Positions 53,174 through 61,700 of a stretch of 64,000 bases of DNA are shown here, one piece after another. The stretch lies in NCBI GenBank assembly GCA_002734065.2, contig NVXU02000037.1, positions 41,681 to 105,680 on the forward strand. Direction: 5' to 3'. The notes under the pieces are model-generated. The model made no database searches and was not told where the DNA came from. It saw only the letters and a list, made by a program, of their open reading frames with translations. Within the stretch, counting starts at the first letter, position 1; every line of letters begins with the position of its first letter. A program made the translations under genes and the position numbers. This DNA is from Fluviicola sp. (GTDB lineage Bacteria > Bacteroidota > Bacteroidia > Flavobacteriales_D > Crocinitomicaceae).

Positions 53174-54259
53174 TCAACTTAAAACCCCTCCCTCCACATT
53201 GATGAGATTTTCAAAGTTATATTCTTTTTCTAAAAAATCAATGGCCATTTGACTGCGACCTCCTTTTTGGCAAACGACAAAGACATCGCCGTCTTTTGGA
53301 ATCACATTGGCAAAATCATCCAAGGAGTCCAAAGGAGCAATAAGTATGTTAGAATGCGTCAATCGAGGTTGTTCCCACTCTTCTCTAACGTCTAAAATGA
53401 AAGCATCTTGTGTGAGATCCGTGAAAATAGTTCGCTTATTTTTTGTTTCACTTTCTTCTGAAATAGAACAGAATTCTGGGTAGTTGTATTCTTCAAAATC
53501 GGCTCGTGTTTTAATACCTATTGATTCTAAATTGAAATTCTTTTCTATGGCAACCTCTGTTTGTGAGTTGGTTAATGAATTGTAAATCAATAAGTTATTT
53601 GATAAAGTTTTTCCGATGCCTATTATAATCTTAATGGCTTCGTTGGCTTGCATACTGCCGATGAGTGATGGTAGGACACCCAAAACGCCCACTTCTGAAC
53701 AGGACGGAACGCTTCCTTTTTTTGGCGGTTCTGGAAACAAACATCGATAGGTTGGGCCGTTGAGGTAATTAAAAACCGCGACTTGCCCTTCAAATTTATA
53801 AATGGCGCCATAAACCAAGATGGTATTGGTCAAAACGCAGGCATCATTGACCAAATAACGTGTGTTAAAATTGTCGGTACCGTCTATTACGATGTCGTAT
53901 TCTTCGAATAAATCGATTGCATTTTTGTTGGTCAGTGCAAAATCATAGGCATTGATTTTTATCAAAGGATTTTGCAATTGCAGCTTTTCTTGTGCAGTGA
54001 TTGCCTTGCTTTTCCCGATGTCTTTAGCGTTGAAAAGAACCTGTCTTTGTAGGTTGGATTCTTCAATTAAATCAAAATCAACGATGCCAATTGTCCCCAC
54101 GCCAGCCGCTGTAAGGTAGAGTAGAACGGGTGAACCCAAGCCACCAGCACCAATGACCAATACTTTTGCATTCTTCAGTTTTAACTGTCCTTCTAAACCC
54201 ACTTTGTCGAGTAAAAGGTGTCGGCTGTATCTATTTTTTTCTTGTTCGGATAATGTCAT
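53174..54259 (-). CDS. moeB: MoeB/ThiF/HesA-family adenylyltransferase fused to rhodanese domain
   Basis: A 361-residue E1-like enzyme. The adenylation domain (about 1-250) has VIGAGGLGSPVLLYL (36-50), DFDLIEESNLQRQVLF (61-76), and DGTDNFNTRYLVND (about 125-138). A C-terminal rhodanese domain (about 265-361) has the active-site Cys in V-F-V-V-C-Q-K-G-G-R-S near residue 330. The fusion resembles eukaryotic MOCS3. It should activate the MoaD C-terminus and supply its sulfur. It is nine bases downstream of moaA, so they form one operon. The usual zinc Cys pairs of MoeB are only partly visible, so a ThiF role in thiamine synthesis remains possible. Confidence 0.9.
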   Translation of the reverse strand: MTLSEQEKNRYSRHLLLDKVGLEGQLKLKNAKVLVIGAGGLGSPVLLYLTAAGVGTIGIVDFDLIEESNLQRQVLFNAKDIGKSKAITAQEKLQLQNPLIKINAYDFALTNKNAIDLFEEYDIVIDGTDNFNTRYLVNDACVLTNTILVYGAIYKFEGQVAVFNYLNGPTYRCLFPEPPKKGSVPSCSEVGVLGVLPSLIGSMQANEAIKIIIGIGKTLSNNLLIYNSLTNSQTEVAIEKNFNLESIGIKTRADFEEYNYPEFCSISEESETKNKRTIFTDLTQDAFILDVREEWEQPRLTHSNILIAPLDSLDDFANVIPKDGDVFVVCQKGGRSQMAIDFLEKEYNFENLINVEGGVLS

Positions 54260-54268
54260 TTCTCTTTT

Positions 54269-55264
54269 TTAACCTCCAATACTTATCATGGATCGATTTT
54301 TCATTGTTTCCACAAAATTCTCATCAAACGCCACGTTTCCACCACGTTCTTTCTTCTTATTTCCTATATTTTCTCTAATTAAAGCTTCCAAATCGGTCCC
54401 ATTTCGATAGGCAGAGAGTAAATCTGTTTCGTCTTGTGAGAAGAGGCAATTTTTTATTTTCCCATCGGCCGTTAAGCGAATTCTGTTGCAAGTATCGCAA
54501 AATGGATTAGTAACAGAACTGATGAACCCAAAAGTGCCAATTCCGTTGGTCAATTGATAATTTCTTGCTGTATCGTTTGCTGCATCCTCTATTTTGACAA
54601 TGTTTTCTTTGGCGATGCTTCTTTCAGCGATTTGCATCATTTCACTTGCCGCCACTTTCTTGTCCCAATTCCATTGATTTCCGTCAAAAGGCATAAATTC
54701 GATAAAGCGAACATGCACATTTTGCTTTATCGTCCAATTGATAAAGTCAGGAATTTCGTGTTCATTGGTTCCTTTGATAATCACTGCGTTCACTTTTACG
54801 TGAAAATCATTCTCTAACAACAGGTCAATGTTCGATTTTATTCTCTCAAAGTAAGAACGTCTTGAAATTTGATTAAAACTGTCTGCATTCAGCGAATCAA
54901 GACTAACATTGACGGATTTTATCCCTGCTTCTTTAAAGGTGTCAATAAACTGATCAACCAAGACCGCATTTGTTGTGATTGCTAATTCTATGGGCAGTTT
55001 TCCCAATTGCAGAATGACATTCTTGGCATCTTTCTTAATGAGAGGTTCACCGCCAGTGAGTCTGATTTTAGTGACACCCAGTTCAACGAATTTCGATGCA
55101 ATGGCAATCACTTCTTCAGAAGTCATGAACTCTTTTTTGTCTCGCAAGAGAATTCCTTCTTCGGGCATGCAGTAAAAGCAGCGAAGGTTGCATCTTTCTG
55201 TCAAGGAGATCCGGAGATAGTCGTGTTGGCGACCGAAATTATCTGTTATTTTTTCTTGCTTCAC
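54269..55264 (-). CDS. moaA: GTP 3',8-cyclase MoaA
   Basis: A 331-residue radical SAM enzyme that starts molybdenum cofactor synthesis from GTP. The SAM cluster motif CNLRCFYC has Cys25, Cys29 and Cys32. LTGGEPLIKKD follows, and the C-terminal cluster is in N-P-F-C-D-T-C-N-R-I-R-L-T-A-D-G-K-I-K-N-C-L-F. The required C-terminal Gly-Gly (SIGG) is present. The start is a GTG at 55264; it gives the expected N-terminus. Other precursor-Z genes (moaC) are not seen nearby. Confidence 0.96.
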   Translation of the reverse strand: MKQEKITDNFGRQHDYLRISLTERCNLRCFYCMPEEGILLRDKKEFMTSEEVIAIASKFVELGVTKIRLTGGEPLIKKDAKNVILQLGKLPIELAITTNAVLVDQFIDTFKEAGIKSVNVSLDSLNADSFNQISRRSYFERIKSNIDLLLENDFHVKVNAVIIKGTNEHEIPDFINWTIKQNVHVRFIEFMPFDGNQWNWDKKVAASEMMQIAERSIAKENIVKIEDAANDTARNYQLTNGIGTFGFISSVTNPFCDTCNRIRLTADGKIKNCLFSQDETDLLSAYRNGTDLEALIRENIGNKKKERGGNVAFDENFVETMKNRSMISIGG

Positions 55265-55355
55265 TGATGAGGAAATGAATCAAAATTAATTTAGATATAA
55301 AGGTAGTGAAATCTCTTTGAGAAAAAAGGATTCGTAAGGAGTTTCTTGACTTGTC

Positions 55356-57305
55356 TTAAAACTTCATCCTTTGTATTCTAACCGCATTCAATATTGCCAA
55401 TAGAGCAACCCCAACATCTGCAATCACTGCTTCCCACATCGTCGCCATTCCGAATGCTCCGAGTACTAGAACAAGGACCTTAACGCCCAAGGCTAAATAG
55501 ATGTTTTGCCAGATGACTTTGTTGGTTGCGTTTCCAATTTTGATGGCTGTTGCAATTTTTGACGGCTGGTCTGTTTGGATGATAACATCGGCAGTTTCTA
55601 TGGCTGCGTCGCTCCCTAAGCCACCCATAGCAAGACCTACGTCGGATAGAGTGATTACTGGTGCGTCATTAATTCCGTCGCCAATAAAGGCAATGGTGCG
55701 ACCTTCTGCTTTTAATTTTTCGACCTCAGTGATTTTGTCTTCGGGCAATAATCCACCAATGGCTTTGTCAATTCCGAGTTGCTTTGCGACCTTGTCAACC
55801 ACCAACTGTTTGTCGCCAGAAAGCATCACGATTTGCGTTATTTTCGCTATTGCATGAAGATCTGTGATTGCTTTTTGTGCATCTTCCTTAATCGTGTCTG
55901 CAATGGTTATGTAACCGGCATACTTTCGGTCTATGGCAACAACGACAATGGTATCAGTGTTCTGTTTTAATTCTTCGTGATAAGGAACATCGAACTTTTC
56001 TAACAAGCGCAAATTTCCGGCAAGAATTTCGCTGCCGTCAATTTCTCCCTTCATGCCGTGACCAGAAATTTCTTCTATGTTTCCAACAGAAATACTTGCG
56101 TCTATTCCACCTGCGTATTCTACAATTGCATCTGCGATAGGATGGGTAGAATTGGATTCCAAAACGGCTACTTTTTTAATGAAATCATCTTTTTCAATGC
56201 CAATTGCAACGATTTCTTGAACTTCAAAAACGCCCTTGGTCAAGGTTCCTGTTTTGTCCATGACAACGGTGTCAATTTTGGTCATTAAGTCCAGAAAGTT
56301 AGAACCTTTGAAGAGAATTCCGTTGCGAGAACCTGCTCCGATGCCTCCGAAATAACCTAAGGGAATGGAAATAACCAAAGCGCAAGGACACGAAATCACT
56401 AAGAAAATCAATGCGCGTTGAAACCAGGTTTGAAAGATGTAATCTTCTCCCAAAACAAAGAACGGAATCACTGCTAAGGCAATTGCCAACCAAAAAACGA
56501 TGGGAGTGTAAACCTTTGCTAATCGGCTGATGAGTAGTTGTGTCTTTGCTTTTCTGCCGACTGCATCTTGCACCAATTTGAGAATTTTAGACAGTTTTGT
56601 GTCCGCATAGTCGCTAGTCACTTTTATTTCCACAACTTGATTGAGGTTAATCATTCCTGCCAAAACAGTATCGCCTTTTTTCTTAGAGTCAGGGGCAGAT
56701 TCTCCCGTTAATGCCGCCGTATTCAAGGTTGCATTCTCAGAAATTAATTCTCCATCCAAAGCAATTTTCTGTCCAGGTTTTGCCAGAATAACTTGCCCAA
56801 TTTTAACCTCTTTAGGATGCATCACGGTCTTTTTTCCATTCTCTACAACGGTAACCTCTTCCACTTGCACTTTTAGCAATGCTTCGATGGAGCGTTTTGC
56901 TCTGTTTACCGCTGATTCTTGGAATAATTCTCCAACAACATAAAACAGCATCACGGCAATTCCTTCAGCGTATGACCCGATAAAAAATGCGCCGAGTGTC
57001 GCAACAGACATGAGCACAAATTCATTGTAAATGTCGCCTTTGAGAACTAATTTTGCTGCTTTAAGAACGATAGGTCCTCCAACTGCAATATAAATTATTC
57101 CAAACCAAATTAGTGGAATAGGGGACTTGAAGAACTCTATATCGAAGAAATCAAACCCGATTCCAAGTAGAAGGAAAAATAATCCAATAATTGGAACTAA
57201 GTACGCCTTGTTAAAACGACTTTCTTTTTCTGGTTCCGATTCTTGTGAGAAATCAATCGCACAAGCTGTTCCTTCTTCGCAGTTATGTTCGTTGTTTTCG
57301 TCCAT
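55356..57305 (-). CDS. Heavy-metal P1B-type ATPase (Zn/Cd/Pb exporter-like)
   Basis: A 649-residue metal pump. It has the CPC motif in S-C-P-C-A-L-V-I-S near 305-307, the phosphorylated Asp in V-V-M-D-K-T-G-T-L-T near 349, TGE in ALTGESAP, and G-D-G-I-N-D-A-P. About eight membrane helices are seen. No N-terminal HMA domain is present; instead a short N-terminus with His and Cys (NEHNCEEGTACA) may bind metal. The CPC type without HMA suggests Zn, Cd or Pb efflux (CadA/ZntA-like). It lies in line with the RND adaptor and pump genes, so the block is a metal-resistance set. Confidence 0.93.
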   Translation of the reverse strand: MDENNEHNCEEGTACAIDFSQESEPEKESRFNKAYLVPIIGLFFLLLGIGFDFFDIEFFKSPIPLIWFGIIYIAVGGPIVLKAAKLVLKGDIYNEFVLMSVATLGAFFIGSYAEGIAVMLFYVVGELFQESAVNRAKRSIEALLKVQVEEVTVVENGKKTVMHPKEVKIGQVILAKPGQKIALDGELISENATLNTAALTGESAPDSKKKGDTVLAGMINLNQVVEIKVTSDYADTKLSKILKLVQDAVGRKAKTQLLISRLAKVYTPIVFWLAIALAVIPFFVLGEDYIFQTWFQRALIFLVISCPCALVISIPLGYFGGIGAGSRNGILFKGSNFLDLMTKIDTVVMDKTGTLTKGVFEVQEIVAIGIEKDDFIKKVAVLESNSTHPIADAIVEYAGGIDASISVGNIEEISGHGMKGEIDGSEILAGNLRLLEKFDVPYHEELKQNTDTIVVVAIDRKYAGYITIADTIKEDAQKAITDLHAIAKITQIVMLSGDKQLVVDKVAKQLGIDKAIGGLLPEDKITEVEKLKAEGRTIAFIGDGINDAPVITLSDVGLAMGGLGSDAAIETADVIIQTDQPSKIATAIKIGNATNKVIWQNIYLALGVKVLVLVLGAFGMATMWEAVIADVGVALLAILNAVRIQRMKF

Positions 57306-57309
57306 TTTT

Positions 57310-57339
57310 TTTAGAGTATTTGATTGTTGGAGCTTTCGA
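57310..57339. repeat. Second copy of the dispersed 30-base element of 52427-52456
   Basis: TTTAGAGTATTTGATTGTTG plus GAGCTTTCGA matches the copy at 52427-52456 with three mismatches in 30 bases. It lies just upstream of the P-type ATPase start. Unlike copy one its flanks do not form a full palindrome. Confidence 0.6.
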
Positions 57340-57438
57340 GCTTTAGATTTAATTCTCCATCTACTTCAATAATCAATAATCCATAATTTAGCAAGTATCA
57401 ACTTCTAACAGATATCTATTTCGTTATGCATTACAAAA

Positions 57439-58671
57439 TCAATGCGAATGCTCTGTTTCTGCCTTGTTCATTTCTGCCAGCAAAAAATAAGCAGCACTTC
57501 CTGCTATTTCGATGTCTTTTGGCAGGTTGTTTAGCAATTTTATCTCTGTAAAACCTGCATTTTTAAGCCCCGCGATTACTTCTACCATCAAAAATGTTGT
57601 TTTTTCAACCTCTTTGTGTGCGCCTTCCTCTGTTTCATCGTGGTCGTGTTTTGGCGTTCTTGTTTTAACAAATATAAAATATTTATTCTCATCTGCGATA
57701 ATTGCATCGTCAGGAACTACTGTTGTTTCGATATTGTTTGCAAGAATTCTTCCGTTGATATACATGCCTGGAATTAATTCTCCGTCATTATTAGAAATTT
57801 CAGCGTGAACGTGCAATGCTCTTGGATTCTCTTCAAAAACAGGACTGATGTTATGTATGGTTCCTCCAAATTCTTTGTTGGGAACACTTGCGGTATGAAA
57901 ATAGACTTTCTGCCCAACCTTGACACTTGAAATGTCTTTTTCATAGACCATGAAATCGGCGTGCATTTTTTTGTTGTTCACAACCTCAAATAACTTGCTC
58001 ATTGGTTCTGCAAAAGCACCAATGTTGGTTTCAACAAGACTTACCGTGCCGTTTAACGGTGAAACGATGTTTACAAAAGATGCAATCTTGCCATTGGCAA
58101 CATTCTTAGCACTGATACCAAGCATGTTCAACTTTATTTTTTGAGAAGCGATTTTAGACTTGCTCGTATTGTATTCCGCCTTTACCTTTTGATAACTTGC
58201 CGCAGAAGTGACCTTTTCTTCGTACAATTTCTTCGTTCTTTGGTATTCTTTCTCTAAGAATTGGAAATTATTGATTTCAGCAGCATAATCTTGCTGTAAT
58301 TGAATAAAATCAGGATGTTGCATCGTCGCTAAAACTTGCCCTTTTCTAACCTTATCGCCTTCAATAACGTAGATTTTTTTAATGATTCCACCTATAAGAG
58401 GACTGATGTCTGCTCGTTCTTGCGGAGGCAATTTCAGGCTTCCTGCAACTTGCACTTCTTGGCTCATGTTGCGTTTTTCTAACTGGATGAGTTTCAATCC
58501 TAAGGTTTCCATTTGCAAGTCGGTCAAAGATACCGTCCCTTCTGCTCCATGATCATCGTGTCCTTCACTTTCACCATGTTCCTCTTTGGTTGTTCCTGCG
58601 TCTCCACAAGAAGTTACAAATAACCCCATCATTAGGATTATTGCGATTGCTATTGTTTTATTGTTTTTCAT
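57439..58671 (-). CDS. RND efflux periplasmic adaptor, CzcB/CusB-like lipoprotein
   Basis: A 410-residue membrane-fusion protein. The lipobox-type signal peptide ends in LFVTSC (Cys22), followed by a His/Asp/Glu-rich stretch (EEHGESEGHDDHGAEG) that may bind metal. It has HlyD-like lipoyl halves, a helical hairpin (about 125-175), a beta-barrel, and a final His-rich region (KHDHDETEEG). It should link the RND pump to its outer-membrane channel. The pump gene starts upstream (63151) and ends 67 bases before this gene. Confidence 0.92.
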   Translation of the reverse strand: MKNNKTIAIAIILMMGLFVTSCGDAGTTKEEHGESEGHDDHGAEGTVSLTDLQMETLGLKLIQLEKRNMSQEVQVAGSLKLPPQERADISPLIGGIIKKIYVIEGDKVRKGQVLATMQHPDFIQLQQDYAAEINNFQFLEKEYQRTKKLYEEKVTSAASYQKVKAEYNTSKSKIASQKIKLNMLGISAKNVANGKIASFVNIVSPLNGTVSLVETNIGAFAEPMSKLFEVVNNKKMHADFMVYEKDISSVKVGQKVYFHTASVPNKEFGGTIHNISPVFEENPRALHVHAEISNNDGELIPGMYINGRILANNIETTVVPDDAIIADENKYFIFVKTRTPKHDHDETEEGAHKEVEKTTFLMVEVIAGLKNAGFTEIKLLNNLPKDIEIAGSAAYFLLAEMNKAETEHSH

Positions 58672-58682
58672 AATTAATGATT

Positions 58683-58730
58683 TAATGTTCTAATGTTCTA
58701 ATGTTCTAATGTTCCAATGTTTCAATGTGA
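58683..58730. repeat. TAATGTTC octamer tandem repeat
   Basis: Four perfect head-to-tail copies of TAATGTTC (58683-58714) are followed by two degenerate ones (CAATGTTT, CAATGTGA). Related TTAATGTTCTAATGTTCGAATGTTTTAATG lies at 52391-52420. It sits between the pump and adaptor genes and could vary in copy number. Confidence 0.8.
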
Positions 58731-58738
58731 AGTTGACT

Positions 58739-61700
58739 TTATTTAACTCCTCCTAAATATTCTATTGCTATTATTGATTGATTATATTGTGACAACACGT
58801 CAATGTATTGATTTCTAATTTCTATTCCAGTTGTTAATCCTTGTATGTATTCTACATAATTGATGGCTCCATTTTCAAAGCTTTTTTTAGAATTTGCAAG
58901 AATTAAATTGGCTTGCTCCAAGGCAGTATTCTCATAATACTCAACGGTTGTTTTGTACTTGATGTAATCATTGTAAACACGCTCGTATTCACTTTTTAAA
59001 ACGGTTTCATAATAATCAGCGTTGGTACTTGCAATTTGCTGGTTGAGTTTAGAAGCCTTGATTCTTGCTACCTCAGAACGAGCAAAAATTGGAATTGCAA
59101 TTGATGCTTGAACACTGGAGAATCTTCTCGATCCATCAAAGTATTCGTTGACTCCGTTGATGTTGTAATTTCCAACAATCGACGTGTTGACATATCCTAT
59201 AGAGAATGACGGTAGCAATTTTGCTTTGTTGACATCGACTTTCTTACCTTGAAGGTTTATTTCATTGTTTAATAAAGCCAATTTTGGATTCCCGTCCACT
59301 AATTCATTGCTCATTGACGCTTTCATTTCTTTCTTTCTCGCATCGGAGAATGAAACCGAAACGTCCTCTTCAGAACCGACAAGCGTTTTCAATTTTGCAA
59401 GACCGATTAATATGTCCGTATAATTCTGAACCATTTTTGTCTTCACCAAAGAAACTTTAGATTCTGCAGTCATTTTCTCTAAAAGTGTTCCGGCACCTGC
59501 TTCAAAACGTAATTCTGCGGCTCTTACAAACTGAGAATAAACACTGTCTTGATAAGTGAGGGAGTTTCGAACATCTTTTAAATAGAGCAAATTGTACCAT
59601 GTTAATTTGATGTCCTTGATGAGTTCATTTTCTGCAATGATTTTTCTAATCTCACCGTTCTTAATCAGTTCCTTGCCCATTGCACCTTGCTTTGTATAAA
59701 CGGTTGGAAACTGAAAACCTTGATTAACACTAAAGCCAAAATCATTTTCCAAAGTGTTGTATTGACCATATTGCACACCAAACTGTGTTTTGTTTATATT
59801 GAACGAAGTCCGTTTTTGAATCTCCAAACGCTCTACCTCCAATTGAGCTGAGGATATGCTTTTGTTGTGTTCCAAACCGTAGGCTATTGCTTCATCAACA
59901 GTATTGAAGTTTTGCTGTGCAAAGCTCGACGACCCAGCAGCAATAAGCACTCCGAGAAGTGGTATGAGAATTATTGGAGAGGTGAAGCTTGCCAAACTGA
60001 GGTTGATTCCTTTGCTTGCTCCTTTCTGTAAACTTCTCTTTTCTGCTCGTGTTTCTATGATGTCGTAAACGATGGGAATAATGATAAGTGTCAGAACGGA
60101 TGCTGTTAACAAACCACCGATTACTACAGTTGCTAAAGGTCGTTGTACCTCTGCGCCTGCAGATGATGAAATTGCCATCGGTAAGAATCCTAAAATATCC
60201 GTTGATGCAGTTAAAAATATCGGACGAATTCTCTCTTTAGTCCCTCTTTTGATTCTTTCTTTGAGACTTAGACCTTCGCTTTTAAGATCGTTCATACTTG
60301 TTATAAGAACGAGACCATTCAGCACTGCGACTCCAAATAATACGATAAAACCAACACCTGCAGAAATACTAAAAGGCATATCTCTGAGCCAAAGTGAGAA
60401 AATCCCACCAATAATGGATAAAGGGATGGTCAAATAAATCATAATGGTTTGCGAGAATGATTTCAGTGCAAAATAGAGAAGAACAAAGATGAGAATCAAT
60501 GCAATTGGTACAACGACCATTAATCTTTCTTTTGCTTTTTGTAAATTCTCAAAAGATCCTCCATATTTTACATAATATCCGGGGGGCAATTTAATTTGTG
60601 CTTCCAGTTTTTCTTGAATTTCAAGAACCACTGATTCTACATCACGACCTCTGACATTCACGCCGACGTACGTTCTTCGGTTGGTTCCTTCTCTCGAAAT
60701 TTGCATCGGCCCAGGAATGTAATCGATATCTGCGACCTCTTTTAGCGGAATTTGTTGTCCACTTGGTAGGGCAATGAATACGCTTTTTAAATCTTCAATA
60801 CTCTTTTTAGCATCTTTGCGAAGACGCACCACCATGTCGAATTTTTTTTCTCCGTCAAATATAACACCTGCCGTTTTCCCTCCAAAAGAAGTGCTAATAA
60901 TGGTGTTTAGGTAGTTGACACTGAGTCCGTACTGAGCCAGTTTCCCTCTGTCAAAACGAACAGTCATTTGCGGTAAACCGTCAATTGCTTCAACTTTCGT
61001 GTCTGCAACGCCGTCCACTTTTTTAATGATTTTCTCCATTTTCTGTGCATATTTTTGCAGAAGTTTCAAGTCGTCACCAAAAAGTTTTACGGCCACATCT
61101 TGTCGAACACCTGTCATCAATTCATTGAAACGCATTTCAACGGGTTGCGAGAATTCATAGTTAACCGCAGGAATAAAGGCCAGTTCTTCTTTTATTTTTT
61201 CAACCAGCTCGTCTTTTGTACTTGCCGAAGTCCATTCGCTTCTTGGTTTCATAATGAGAAACATATCTGCAATGTCCAAAGGCATAGGATCGGTTGGTAT
61301 TTCTGCCACACCTATTTTGGAAACAACATCTTTCACTTCAGGGAATTTTGCTAAAATCGCTGTCTCTATCATTGTACAAACTTTCTCGGTTTCGTCCAGA
61401 GAACTGCCCGGTTTTAGAATTGCGTGCATGGCAATGTCGCCTTCATCTAATTCTGGCACAAATTCACCACCCATCTTCGTAAAAGTGAAGATAGAAAGAA
61501 CGAGCAAGCTAAATGCAACTGTTAGAATAATTACTTTTCTTTTTAATGCTTTCTCTAAAACTGGCTCGTAAATTCTTTTTAACCAATCAATAAACTTGTC
61601 TCCGAAATATTTTTTCTGATTGGGTTTCTTGCTCATAAACAAGGCAGAAATCATTGGAACGTATGTCAAGCAGAGAATCATTGCTCCAATTACTGCAAAA

